Notes: generated from the sequence alone by a model not told the origin. A stretch of DNA of 63,364 nt from CAYRVF01 sp964427535 (GCA_964427535.1 CAYRVF010000009.1:1-63364), one strand, 5' to 3'. Counted from the stretch's first letter, positions 52,930 through 61,171 are shown. Made by a program: numbers and translations.

Positions 52930-53730
52930 ATGAAGACAGATGACCAGCGGCCTCATACCTCCCAACAGGCCGTGAGCGACGACAAGGGCCGTGACCCCGC
53001 CGTCGCGCCGAACTTCTATAGTGACTGGACCGACCAGCGGGCGGCGTGGAGGCGGCTCGTCTCCGAGCTCTTCGGCACCACCATGCTCACCCTGGTCGCC
53101 GCTGGGGCCGATGTCATCAGCGCGGGGACGGGCGAGAGCATCGGGCAGGCGGCCCGTGTGGTCGCCCCCGGACTACTGGTGATGGCGCTGATCTATGCGC
53201 TTGGCGACGTCTCGGGCGCGCACTTCAATCCAGTCGTCACGCTGGCGTTCGCACTGCGGGGTGATTTTCCCTGGCGGCGGGTGCCGGGCTACTGGCTCGT
53301 GCAATTCGTGGGCGCGGTGCTTGCCGCGATCTATCTGCGGGTGATCTTCGGCCCGGTCGGGCATCTCGGCGCGACGCTGCCCTCGCGGCGTTATGGGGAC
53401 GTTCCCGCTGTGTTGATGGAGGTCGTGCTCACCTGCCTGCTGGTGACGGTGATTCTCGGCACTGCACACCAGTCGCATATCGTCGGCCACAACGCAGCGC
53501 TGGCGGTCGGCGCGACGATCGCGCTCTGTGGCCTCTTTGCCAGCCCCATCAGCGGCGCCTCGATGAATCCGGCGCGCTCGTTCGGTCCCGCGCTGATCGG
53601 CGGTTACGTGAGTACGATGTGGATCTACCTCGTCGGGCCGCTCGCCGGCGCGCTGGCGGCGGTGGGTCTCGCGTGGATCTTCCACGGTCAGACCACGCCG
53701 CAAGCGCGCAAGGCCGCGACCGGCTCGTGA
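52930..53730 (+). CDS. MIP family aquaporin-like channel
   Basis: A channel protein of 266 residues with six membrane helices and two half-helices. The first pore motif is SGAHFNPVVT (NPV in place of NPA), and the second is the classic SGASMNPARSFGPAL. It begins with a polar tail of about 45 residues. Arg after the second NPA, part of the selectivity filter, is kept. Water or small neutral solutes such as glycerol would pass. AGGAG lies 10 bases before the ATG at 52930. The stop codon is the first base triplet of a 13-bp tandem duplication (TGAGCACGACTCC) at 53728-53753. Confidence 0.92.
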   Translation: MKTDDQRPHTSQQAVSDDKGRDPAVAPNFYSDWTDQRAAWRRLVSELFGTTMLTLVAAGADVISAGTGESIGQAARVVAPGLLVMALIYALGDVSGAHFNPVVTLAFALRGDFPWRRVPGYWLVQFVGAVLAAIYLRVIFGPVGHLGATLPSRRYGDVPAVLMEVVLTCLLVTVILGTAHQSHIVGHNAALAVGATIALCGLFASPISGASMNPARSFGPALIGGYVSTMWIYLVGPLAGALAAVGLAWIFHGQTTPQARKAATGS

Positions 53731-53765
53731 GCACGACTCCTGAGCACGACTCCTGAGCGCGCCCG

Positions 53766-55265
53766 CTATCCAGCCAGCGCGGTGAACGTGGGGCGCAGGG
53801 CCGGATAGAGCGCGCGATAGTGCTGGTAGAGCGCGCGGTAGACCGCCACTTCTTCGGGGACAGGTGCGACACGCTCCACTGTGCGAATGCCCTCGCAGGC
53901 GGCGGCTACGCTGGCCCAGTTCTCCGCGCCAACGCCCGCCAGCAACGCCGCGCCGTAGGCCGCGCCCTCCGTTGTCGTGGGCACGGTGAGCACCGTGTCG
54001 AGCACGTTTGCCAAGATGCTTCGCCAGAGCGCGCTCTGTGCCCCACCGCCCGAGACGCGCACCTCGCGAATCTCGCCCAGTCCCGCCTCGTGCAGCAGCG
54101 CGAAGCAGTCTTTGAGGCTGAATGCGACGCCTTCCAGCAGGGCGCGGGTCAGATGCGCGCGGCGCGTCCGCTGTGTCAGGCCGACGAAGGCTCCCCGCGC
54201 GAGCGGGTCGGGGTACGGCGTACGCTCGCCAGAGAGATACGGCAGAAAGAGCAGCCCGTCGCTGCCAGCGGGCGCGCCTGCCGCCTCGTCCATCAGCGCG
54301 GAGAACGACTCGCCTGGCGCGAGGGTGTCGCGGTACCACTGCAGACTTCCCGCCGCGCTGAGGGTCACGCCCATCAGGTGCCAGAGGTCCGGCACGGAGT
54401 GGCAGAAGGCGTGCAGCCGCCCCTCTGGCTCGATCAATGGGCGATCTGTCGCGGCGAAGACGACGCCGGAGGTCCCCAGCACCAGCGAGACGATGCCCGG
54501 CTCGATGGCGCCTACGCCGACCGCACCAGCGGCCTGGTCGCCGCCGCCCGCGATGACCGGCGTGCCGACGGCGAGGCCCGTCTCGACGGCCGCCTGCACG
54601 GTGATTGTGCCCGTCACCTCTGGACCCTCGTAGACGGGCGGCAGCCATTCGCGCGGAATGTCGAGCGCGGCGCAGACCTCATCGGACCACGTGCGGGCGC
54701 GCAGCTCGAAGAGAATCGTGCCCGAGCCGTCGGCTACGTCCATGGCGTAGTCGCCGGTCAGGCGGAAGCGCGCGTAGTCTTTGGGCAGCAGCACGTGCCG
54801 GATGCGGGCGTAGACCTCCGGCTCGTGATTGCGCACCCAGAGGATTTTGGGCGCGGTGAAGCCGGGCAGCGCGTCGTTGCCGGTGATCTGGATGAGCCGT
54901 TCGCGCCCCACCCGCGCGCGTATCTCGTCGCACTCGGCCGCGGTGCGCTGGTCGTTCCAGAGGATGGCCGGACGCAGCACATCGCCGTCGGCACCGAGGG
55001 CGACGAGGCCGTGCATCTGCCCCGTCAGCCCCACGGCGGCGACATCTGTGCCCTGCACACCTGCCGCGCTCAGCGCCTCGCGCACGCTGCGGCTGACGGC
55101 CTGCCACCACTCGTGCGGGTCTTGTTCAGACCAGAGCGGGCGCGGCGTGGAGAGCGTGAGTGGCACGTTCGCCGTCGCGACCACACTGCCCGCCGTATCG
55201 ACGAGCACCGACTTCGCGCCGGTCGTCGAGAGATCGATGCCGAGAAACAGCGCCGTCGTTGCCAT
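53766..55265 (-). CDS. xylB: xylulokinase
   Basis: FGGY-family kinase of 499 residues that phosphorylates D-xylulose to xylulose-5-phosphate. It starts FLGIDLSTTGAKSVLVD (phosphate-1 loop) and has GLTGQMHGLVALG with the LTGQMHG block typical of xylulokinases, AILWNDQRTAAECDEI, GGGDQAAGAVGVG, LGTSGVVFAATD and the adenosine motif EVRVSGGGAQSALWRSILANVL. GGAAGGAGGAGG precedes the ATG. It lies downstream of xylA on the same strand, separated by about 200 bases that contain a palindromic repeat, so the two are likely cotranscribed but may be differently processed. Confidence 0.95.
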   Translation of the reverse strand: MATTALFLGIDLSTTGAKSVLVDTAGSVVATANVPLTLSTPRPLWSEQDPHEWWQAVSRSVREALSAAGVQGTDVAAVGLTGQMHGLVALGADGDVLRPAILWNDQRTAAECDEIRARVGRERLIQITGNDALPGFTAPKILWVRNHEPEVYARIRHVLLPKDYARFRLTGDYAMDVADGSGTILFELRARTWSDEVCAALDIPREWLPPVYEGPEVTGTITVQAAVETGLAVGTPVIAGGGDQAAGAVGVGAIEPGIVSLVLGTSGVVFAATDRPLIEPEGRLHAFCHSVPDLWHLMGVTLSAAGSLQWYRDTLAPGESFSALMDEAAGAPAGSDGLLFLPYLSGERTPYPDPLARGAFVGLTQRTRRAHLTRALLEGVAFSLKDCFALLHEAGLGEIREVRVSGGGAQSALWRSILANVLDTVLTVPTTTEGAAYGAALLAGVGAENWASVAAACEGIRTVERVAPVPEEVAVYRALYQHYRALYPALRPTFTALAG

Positions 55266-55324
55266 CGTCCTCCTCCTTCCATCGCCACACACGCATATGC
55301 CGATACGCTCGCTTGCGGGCTCGC

Positions 55325-55370
55325 GGCAGAACCTAACCCCCTACCCCCTTCCCTTGAGGGAAGGGGTCGT
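55325..55370. repeat. palindromic repeat between xylA and xylB
   Basis: GCAGAACCTAACCCCC followed by CCCTTCCCTTGAGGGAAGGGG, a clean family member with a perfect inner stem CCCTT..AAGGG. In the xylAB transcript it could form a stem that limits RNA decay or reduces xylB expression. Confidence 0.85.
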
Positions 55371-55466
55371 AAGGCGAGGGAGAGATGCTAAGGGCGTCGG
55401 TGATCTCTAGGGGCGAGGCATGCCTCGCCCGCACCCTCGCCTCAGTCCACCGGAATGCCCTCTGCT

Positions 55467-56636
55467 CTACCGGACGCCCAGCAGCAGGTCGATGGTGAGC
55501 TGGTCGAGCCGCTCGTAGCCGAGGTTACGCTGGCCCAGTGCCGCACGGTCGAAGCTCGCGGTCTTCAGTGCGCGCGCCTTCTCTGGCGTATAGGCGCCCT
55601 GATACTGTGCCATCGCCTCGTCGCCTGCCTGAGCCTCTGTGAGCAGCGCCTGGATCTCGGCATCCTCGTTGAAGCGATGCGCCTTCTCCTTGAGCATCAG
55701 GTACGTGCGCATGCAGCCGCGCGCGAAGTCCTTCACGCCCTCGATGCTCTCGGTGCGATAGGCGTGCGCGTCGAAGTGGCGCGACCCGTCGTAGCCGACG
55801 TCTTCGAGGAACTTGACGAGGAAGAACGCGGCCTTGAGGTTCTGCGAGCCGAAACGCAGGTCCTGGTCGTAGCGCGGCCCCATCTGGTCGTTCAGGTCGA
55901 TGTGGAAGAGCTTGCCCGCGTCCCACGCCTGCGCGACGTAGTGGAGGAAGTTGAGCCCGGCCATCGTCTCGTGCGCGAACTCGGGGTTCACGCCGACCAT
56001 CTCAGGATGATCGAGCGTCTCGATGAAGCCGAGCATGGCGCCAGTGGTCGAGAGGTACAGGTCGCCGCGTGGCTCGTTCGGCTTGGCTTCGAGCGCGAAC
56101 TTCAGATCGTAGCCCTGATCGCGGACGTACTCCGACAGGAAGTTGAGCGCCTCGCGGAAGCGCTTGAGCGAGTCGAGCGGGCTCTTGGTGGCATCCGACT
56201 CGACGCCCTCGCGGCCGCCCCAGAACACGTAGACCTTCGCGCCTACCTCGACGCCGAGATCGATGGCCTGCATCGTCTTCTGCAGCGCGTATGCCCGGAC
56301 ACGCGGATCGTTGGCGGTGAAGGCGCCGTCCTTGAACGCGGGATCGAAGAACAGATTGGTCGTCGCCATCGGCACGACAAGCCCCGTCTCGGAGAGCGCC
56401 CGCTTGAAGTCCGCCACGATGCGGTCGCGCTCGGCGGGCGTCGCGTCGATTGGCACAAGGTCGTTATCGTGGAAGTTCACGCCGTACGCGCCGACCTCCG
56501 CCAGCAGATGCACCGCATCCACCGGCGAGAGCGGCGGCCGGACGGCGTCGCCGAAGGGGTCACGGCCAATGTTGCCTACGGTCCACAGGCCGAAGGTAAA
56601 CTTGTCTTCTGGCCGGGGGGTGTACGTATCCGCCAC
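55467..56636 (-). CDS. xylA: xylose isomerase
   Basis: A metal-dependent isomerase of 389 residues that converts D-xylose to D-xylulose, of the short class I (actinobacterial) type. Blocks include FTFGLWTVGNIGRDPFG, GVNFHDNDLVP with the ring-opening His, MATTNLFFDPAFKDGAFTAN, YVFWGGREGVE, FALEAKPNEPRGD (metal Glu), VGVNPEFAHETMAGLNF and LFHIDLNDQ (metal Asp). GTG at 56636 is taken as the start because AGAGGAG lies seven bases upstream and the family N-terminus (YTPRPEDKFTFGLW) follows. It heads the xylAB unit and has a palindrome in its leader. Confidence 0.96.
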   Translation of the reverse strand: MADTYTPRPEDKFTFGLWTVGNIGRDPFGDAVRPPLSPVDAVHLLAEVGAYGVNFHDNDLVPIDATPAERDRIVADFKRALSETGLVVPMATTNLFFDPAFKDGAFTANDPRVRAYALQKTMQAIDLGVEVGAKVYVFWGGREGVESDATKSPLDSLKRFREALNFLSEYVRDQGYDLKFALEAKPNEPRGDLYLSTTGAMLGFIETLDHPEMVGVNPEFAHETMAGLNFLHYVAQAWDAGKLFHIDLNDQMGPRYDQDLRFGSQNLKAAFFLVKFLEDVGYDGSRHFDAHAYRTESIEGVKDFARGCMRTYLMLKEKAHRFNEDAEIQALLTEAQAGDEAMAQYQGAYTPEKARALKTASFDRAALGQRNLGYERLDQLTIDLLLGVR

Positions 56637-56662
56637 AGGTATGCTCCTCTTCCTGGACTGCT

Positions 56663-56677
56663 GAACCACCGTGGTTC
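56663..56677 (-). promoter_or_regulatory. palindromic operator candidate of xylAB
   Basis: GAACCACCGTGGTTC is a perfect 7-1-7 inverted repeat. It lies between the xylA start (56636) and a TATACT -10 box on the minus strand at 56693-56698. A repressor bound here would block transcription just after initiation, as expected for a ROK or LacI type xylose regulator. No such regulator gene is in the window. Confidence 0.6.
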
Positions 56678-56717
56678 GTCGGGACTCCCCCTAGTATAGC
56701 CCGTGGGTGCGGGGGTT

Positions 56718-56769
56718 CTCCTCTCGGCATGGCTGGCCGCTAGATACTCCTCTCGGCGTGGCGTATACT
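56718..56769 (+). promoter_or_regulatory. direct repeats and -10 box upstream of the DUF177 gene
   Basis: CTCCTCTCGGCATGGC (56718-56733) and CTCCTCTCGGCGTGGC (56747-56762) differ at one base and are spaced 29 bases apart. TATACT follows at 56764-56769, about 50 bases before the coding start. There is no good -35 hexamer, so the repeats may be activator sites. Confidence 0.5.
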
Positions 56770-56820
56770 GAGAGGTGATTGTTCTTATTCCATCCTTTCG
56801 AGGACGAGGAGCGTTTTGGT

Positions 56821-57393
56821 ATGATTTTCAATGTTTCTCAATTGCTCAAAGCTCCCGTCGGCACTACGCAAGACGTCGCTCTCGACAACCGTGACACGCT
56901 CGACCTGCGCGACGGCGAAGCCCAGCTTGCGGGTCCCATCGAGGGCCACGTGCGCCTGCACCGCACGAACCAGGGCATCTACGCCGATGGCACCGTCTCG
57001 GTGCCGGTTCACCTACAGTGTGCCCGCTGCCTCGACGAGTTCGACGCGACGCTTACCTTCCCGCTCCGCGAGGAGTATTATCCGACCATCGACGTGAATA
57101 CCGGCGCGCCCGTTCAACAGGACGAGAACGAGCTGGCATTCCCCATCGACGAGCACCACGAGCTCGACATGCGCGAGGCCATCCGGCAGAATCTGCTGAC
57201 CGCCGTGCCCATCGCCGCGCTCTGCCGTGAGGATTGCGCGGGCCTCTGCCCGCACTGTGGGAAGAACCTCAACGAGGGTCCGTGCGACTGCCAGCCCGAG
57301 ACCGAAGACGAGCGCTTCGCCGCACTGCGCTCGCTGCTGGACGACACCGAGTTGAACTCCGCACCGGACAGCAGCGCGTCGTCACAATCCTAA
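56821..57393 (+). CDS. DUF177/YceD family protein
   Basis: A protein of 190 residues. MIFNVSQLLKAPVGTT opens the domain. LQCARCLDEFDATLTFPLREEYYP is the family core, followed by DLREAI-type DMREAIRQNLLTAVPIAALCREDCAGLCPHCGKNLNEGPCDC with a four-cysteine zinc-type cluster. In many bacteria this gene precedes rpmF and is linked to ribosomal RNA metabolism. Here the next gene is a sugar kinase on the other strand and no rpmF is visible. GAGGAG upstream of the ATG at 56821 supports the start. Confidence 0.9.
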   Translation: MIFNVSQLLKAPVGTTQDVALDNRDTLDLRDGEAQLAGPIEGHVRLHRTNQGIYADGTVSVPVHLQCARCLDEFDATLTFPLREEYYPTIDVNTGAPVQQDENELAFPIDEHHELDMREAIRQNLLTAVPIAALCREDCAGLCPHCGKNLNEGPCDCQPETEDERFAALRSLLDDTELNSAPDSSASSQS

Positions 57394-57430
57394 GGAGCAC
57401 GCATCGCGGGACGAGCCATCGGGGGCGACA

Positions 57431-58321
57431 TCACTCGCGGCGGAAGCGCAGGGAAACACCTTCGAGAGTAGGTATCCCCGCGCTTCCTTCTTTTTCTACC
57501 GAGCACGCCGCCACCTGATTGGCGAAGTCGACGGCCATGCGCGCGTCGCCGGTGCGGTGCAGCGCGCAGAGAAACGCGGCGGCGAAGACATCGCCCGCGC
57601 CGGTCGGGTCCACCTCGCGCGCGGGATACCCGTCGAACCGCTCGCCCGCCTGCCCGTCGCGGTAGAGCATGGCGCCAGCGGGTCCGTCCGTCACGACGAC
57701 CAGTCGCACGGAGCGCGACCACTCGGCAATCTGGGCGCGGGCGGCCTCGACGGGCGTGGGTGAGCCGACGCGTATGCCCAGGTCTTCGCGGCTGAGGATG
57801 AGCGCGTCCAGGTGAGCCAGTGTCAGCGTCTCCTCCTCGGTCATGGGACGTGGAGAAACGGCGCCGCTCGCATCCCACTGGCGCAGCCAGCCTTGCGGTG
57901 TGGCGGCGAGGAGATGCGCCGCGAAGGCAGGGGCAAGCTCTGGGGCAAGCTCGGCCGCGAGCGGCGCCATCAGGATGATCGGCGCGGCTCGCCACTCGAC
58001 CGGCACGAGATCTGGGGTCAGTACCATGGCGCGGTTGCGCAGATACTGGCGGCGCCCGTGCTCTTCGTACACGTTCTCGAACGTGGTCGCCTCAGTGGAC
58101 GACTCGGCCACGACCGATATGCCGGGGAGCGCGCGCGCGACGGCTTCGAGCACCTCGGGTGTCGCGCTTGTGACGATGCCAGCGCGCAGACCGAGACGCT
58201 GTGCGGTGATCGCCGCGAACGTGACGGTGCCGCCGAGCCGCCAGCCACCGCCCGGCAGCAAGTCGCGCGTTACGTGCCCCACCGCGACGAAGTCAGGGGC
58301 GGTCGTCTCACTGTGCGGCAT
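57431..58321 (-). CDS. PfkB family carbohydrate kinase
   Basis: A kinase of 296 residues of the ribokinase group. The N-terminal substrate motif DFVAVGHVTRDLLPGGGWRLGGTVTFAA is followed by the ATP-side signature VDPTGAGDVFAAAFLCALH with the catalytic Asp. VVTDGPAGAMLYRDGQ is the usual strand before it. The sugar is not obvious; the protein lacks the extended lid residues that mark fructokinase or ribokinase clearly. AAGGACGG lies before the ATG at 58321. It sits downstream of the jag operon on the same strand, beyond a strong hairpin. Confidence 0.88.
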   Translation of the reverse strand: MPHSETTAPDFVAVGHVTRDLLPGGGWRLGGTVTFAAITAQRLGLRAGIVTSATPEVLEAVARALPGISVVAESSTEATTFENVYEEHGRRQYLRNRAMVLTPDLVPVEWRAAPIILMAPLAAELAPELAPAFAAHLLAATPQGWLRQWDASGAVSPRPMTEEETLTLAHLDALILSREDLGIRVGSPTPVEAARAQIAEWSRSVRLVVVTDGPAGAMLYRDGQAGERFDGYPAREVDPTGAGDVFAAAFLCALHRTGDARMAVDFANQVAACSVEKEGSAGIPTLEGVSLRFRRE

Positions 58322-58360
58322 CCCCACCGTCCTTCTTCGCACCCTTCAGAATACGACGAA

Positions 58361-58409
58361 GCCGCGCGGTGGAAGTCCCCACCAGGGGAATGCTTCCGAA
58401 CCGCGCGGC
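58361..58409 (-). terminator. long hairpin after jag
   Basis: GCCGCGCGGT (58361-58370) pairs with ACCGCGCGGC (58400-58409). Inside, GGAAG pairs with CTTCC and TCCCC with GGGGA around an ACCA loop. The stem begins 13 bases past the jag stop and ends 40 bases before the PfkB start. It likely terminates or attenuates transcription of the rpmH to jag operon. A mixed pyrimidine tail (TTCGTCGTATTCT) follows. Confidence 0.65.
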
Positions 58410-58421
58410 TCGCGCGTCAGT

Positions 58422-59303
58422 CTACCGTGCGCCTCGCTTGAGCGAGACCACAACGCGCCGCTGATCGCCCTCGCCGGTGCTCTCCGTCGAGATATCACGG
58501 AGGTCGGCGAGCGCCATGTGGATGATGCGCCGCTCATTGGGCGGCATCGCTTCGAGCATAATCGGCGTGCCCGAGCGGCGTACTTGCTGGGCGATGCGCT
58601 GCGCCATCGAGCGCAGATTGTCTTCGCGCCGCTGCCGGTAGCCCTCGACGTCGACGATGATGCGCTCGCGTTGCTCGGACTGCTTGGCGACGACCAGATT
58701 CAACACGAGCTGCAGGGCGGCCAGCGTCTCGCCCCGCCGGCCGATGAGCAGCGAGAGCACGCGCTCGTTATCGGATCGCACGTTGAGCGTGAGCGGCTCA
58801 TCCTCCGACTCTGCCGGAGCGACCTCCACGTCGGCAGGGATGCCCATATGCGCGAGGATCGACTCCAGCCCGACGACAGCCATCTCTTCGATACTGGCGT
58901 CTTCGGGGAGCAGACGGGCCAGCGGCTCGATGGTCGCCGCTGGCTCCTCGTCCTCGGCGAATGGCGCGCCTCTGCCGCCGCGCTGGGGCGCACCGTTGGC
59001 AAAGGCCGGCTCGAACTCGTCCGCGTCCTCCATATCGTCGTCGAAGTCTTCGGCGTCGTCCTCGGCCTCGGGCTCGAACTCGTCTCCGTCGAGATCGGTC
59101 GCGGCTGTGCCGGCGCGCGCAGGTGTGCGCCCCGGCCGCACGTGAACACGCACCCGCGCCTCACGCACGCCCATGCCTCGGGTACCCCGGCTCGGCTCCT
59201 GGAGAACAGTGATGTCTACTTCATCGCGGTTCCGCCCGAGGCGAGCCAGGGCCTGGAGAATGGCATCTTCGATCGACTTGCCAGAAGCCTCGACGCTCTC
59301 CAC
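58422..59303 (-). CDS. jag: RNA-binding protein Jag/KhpB (Jag-N, KH, R3H)
   Basis: A protein of 293 residues. The Jag_N domain is at 1-55 (SVEASGKSIEDAILQALARLG). A strongly acidic low-complexity linker follows (DLDGDEFEPEAEDDAEDFDD and onward, about 65-130). The KH domain has the GxxG loop as IGRRGETL, and the R3H domain has Arg-x3-His in NERRIIHMAL. The protein binds RNA and in several bacteria influences cell-wall growth and division. GTG at 59303 is chosen: GGGAGG precedes it and its first codon lies one base after the yidC stop. The frame is open far upstream inside yidC, but that part is a shadow. Confidence 0.93.
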   Translation of the reverse strand: MESVEASGKSIEDAILQALARLGRNRDEVDITVLQEPSRGTRGMGVREARVRVHVRPGRTPARAGTAATDLDGDEFEPEAEDDAEDFDDDMEDADEFEPAFANGAPQRGGRGAPFAEDEEPAATIEPLARLLPEDASIEEMAVVGLESILAHMGIPADVEVAPAESEDEPLTLNVRSDNERVLSLLIGRRGETLAALQLVLNLVVAKQSEQRERIIVDVEGYRQRREDNLRSMAQRIAQQVRRSGTPIMLEAMPPNERRIIHMALADLRDISTESTGEGDQRRVVVSLKRGAR

Positions 59304-59304
59304 G

Positions 59305-60789
59305 CTATCTGCCTCCCTTTGCGCGTCCGTTACGTGATCGATTCGAATTTTGCGACTTCCCGCCGGACTTGCGCGCGCTCGATGACGAGCCCGACCGAGG
59401 CGCGCCGTTCGAGGTTGCCGGACGCGCCTTCGTTGCTGTGGCGCCATTGCCAGACGAGCTGTTGCTCGATGTCCCGCCACGTGCCACACCATCGCCTGAT
59501 GCGTCGCGCCTGATCGCCTTCTCTGGGAGCTCGGCGTTCGACACGCCCTCGGTGCCACTCGCGTCGCGGGCGATGGCATCCTCAGGTAGCTTGTTCGTCT
59601 CACGCGCGGGCTCGGTGGCTCTCGCCTCAGGCGTCTCACCATTGGATACTGGGCGTTTCACCAGCATCGGCGCCTCGCGCGTGGGGCGCGGCTTTCGGTC
59701 TCGCGGCCTATAGGCCTGCGCGCCGGAGTCGTTGCTCCGGGAGGCTGGCTTCTGCTGCGTGCCGCTGCTCGCGACCAGCCCGTTCGCGCCGGCGGGTGCG
59801 GGAGTGGGCGGCTGCAAACGACGCCTCAGTCGGGAGAAGAAGCCTGCGATCCCGGCTTCACCCTCCTCGATGACCTCCGCCGCGAGCACTGGCTCAGGCG
59901 AATCGGCGACCGGGCGCGCGATGGCTGGCGTGGAAGAGGTGGTGACCTCTTGCGGCGGCGGCAGGATGCGGTTGAAGCCCGGCACTGTCGCCAGCGAGCC
60001 CCAGCCCGTCAGGAAGTATTGCTGCACCGCCGAGTACAGCGTGCCGACCGTCCAGTAGAGCGCCAAGCCAGCGGCATACTGCCACGCGAAGAACACCGTG
60101 ATGAGCGGCATGAGGTACTGCGTGGTCTGCGTCGCCTGCGAGGTCGGGTCCGGATTCGTCCCGGGGGCCTGCGGCTTGCGCACCGGCATCGCCATCTTGA
60201 GCTGGATGAACGTCAGGACGCCCGCGACGATCGGCAGGATATGCGTCGGGTCTGGGGCAGCGAGGTTCAGCCAGAGGAAGTGGGTGTTCGGCAGCGAGGT
60301 CAGATGCGGCAGGAACGGGTAGATATCGGCGTTGATCTGCGCCAGATGGGCTGAGGCTGACTCATGTGGGGCCGTGCGCAGCGTCGTGTTGAAGGCGAAG
60401 AACAGGCTGTACAGAATCGGCAGCTGAATCACCAGCGGCAGACAGCCAGACGCCGGAGAGACGCCGTGCTCTTTGTAGAGCGCCCGTTGGGCCGCCATGA
60501 GCCCCTGCGGGTCATTCTTGTACTGCGCTTGCAGCTGCTTGAGCTTCGGCTGCAAGACCTGCATCTCACGGCTGGACCTGAGCTGGCGAACGGTCAGCGG
60601 GATAAGTGCGGATCGGACGATAAGGGTCAAGGCGATGATGGCCAGACCGTACGCCAGACTTGGAGTTACCAGGTGCAGCACATAGTAGATGAACATGAGC
60701 AGGTTGTAGACCGGCTCATAAAAGACGTAATGGAAGAGTGTTCCAATGGGCGAGAGTAATTGCCCGATTGGACCAAGTATGTTACCCAC
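59305..60789 (-). CDS. yidC: membrane protein insertase YidC with long basic tail
   Basis: A protein of 494 residues. It inserts and folds membrane proteins with or without SecYEG. The Oxa1-type core is clear: LAIIALTLIVRSALIPLTVRQLRSSREMQ with the groove arginine, LQPKLKQLQAQYKNDPQGLMAAQRALYKEHGVSPASGCLPLVIQLPILYSLFFAF, and five helices ending FFAWQYAAGLALYWTVGTLYSAVQQYFL. About 200 further residues form a disordered tail rich in Arg, Lys, Ser, Gly and Asn, with the duplicated motif LPE(D/K)AI(A/R)RDASG. GTG at 60789 is used because GAGGGAGGA lies upstream. The gene lies between yidD and jag. Confidence 0.95.
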   Translation of the reverse strand: MGNILGPIGQLLSPIGTLFHYVFYEPVYNLLMFIYYVLHLVTPSLAYGLAIIALTLIVRSALIPLTVRQLRSSREMQVLQPKLKQLQAQYKNDPQGLMAAQRALYKEHGVSPASGCLPLVIQLPILYSLFFAFNTTLRTAPHESASAHLAQINADIYPFLPHLTSLPNTHFLWLNLAAPDPTHILPIVAGVLTFIQLKMAMPVRKPQAPGTNPDPTSQATQTTQYLMPLITVFFAWQYAAGLALYWTVGTLYSAVQQYFLTGWGSLATVPGFNRILPPPQEVTTSSTPAIARPVADSPEPVLAAEVIEEGEAGIAGFFSRLRRRLQPPTPAPAGANGLVASSGTQQKPASRSNDSGAQAYRPRDRKPRPTREAPMLVKRPVSNGETPEARATEPARETNKLPEDAIARDASGTEGVSNAELPEKAIRRDASGDGVARGGTSSNSSSGNGATATKARPATSNGAPRSGSSSSARKSGGKSQNSNRSRNGRAKGGR

Positions 60790-60950
60790 GCGCTGTGTCC
60801 TCCCTCGCGGCAGCGGTGTTGATGGTCTCAAAGCGGTGCGTTAGCCGCACGCCGCTTGGAGCCGTTGGGCGAGGCGCATTCCCGCGCCGTGCGTCCCATA
60901 TGAATGAATCGTAATGCATAAGAAGTGCCCCCGTTCCCCGTGTTGGGCAA

Positions 60951-61163
60951 CTATGGGACCGGATCGTACAGGTTTCCATGATAGAACGGATGGCACCGCC
61001 CGATGCGCTTGGCGGCCATTACGCCGCCCCGCAGCAAGCCGTAACGCTCGATGGCCTCGTATCCATACTGCGAGCATGACGGTGTGAAGCGGCAGCTCGA
61101 CGGAAGAATCACCGAAAACGTCTTCTGATACAACCGAATTAGGCCCATGCCGACGTACTTCAT
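60951..61163 (-). CDS. yidD: membrane protein insertion efficiency factor YidD
   Basis: A protein of 70 residues. MKYVGMGLIRLYQKTFSVILPSSCRFTPSCSQYGYEAIERYG is the full family signature, with the conserved cysteines of the CRF.PSCS block, followed by GRCHPF. It is a small membrane-associated partner that aids YidC. GAGG lies just before the ATG, which begins 8 bases after the rnpA stop. The gap of about 160 bases to yidC is longer than elsewhere in this operon and could hold a second promoter. Confidence 0.93.
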   Translation of the reverse strand: MKYVGMGLIRLYQKTFSVILPSSCRFTPSCSQYGYEAIERYGLLRGGVMAAKRIGRCHPFYHGNLYDPVP

Positions 61164-61171
61164 CCCGCGCC

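Noticed and set aside
53728..53753. 13-bp tandem duplication at the aquaporin stop codon as a regulatory element
   Set aside because: Two copies of TGAGCACGACTCC with no symmetry or partner site; most likely a chance duplication.
53173..54648. 491-codon minus-strand frame across the end of the aquaporin and xylB genes
   Set aside because: Arg-rich shadow of xylB in another frame; both real genes carry full family motifs.
53820..55391. 523-codon plus-strand frame opposite xylB
   Set aside because: Antisense shadow of a gene with complete FGGY motifs.
59303..59642. Jag start far upstream inside yidC
   Set aside because: The added residues overlap the yidC tail and lack family content; the GTG at 59303 has a good ribosome site and begins the Jag_N domain.
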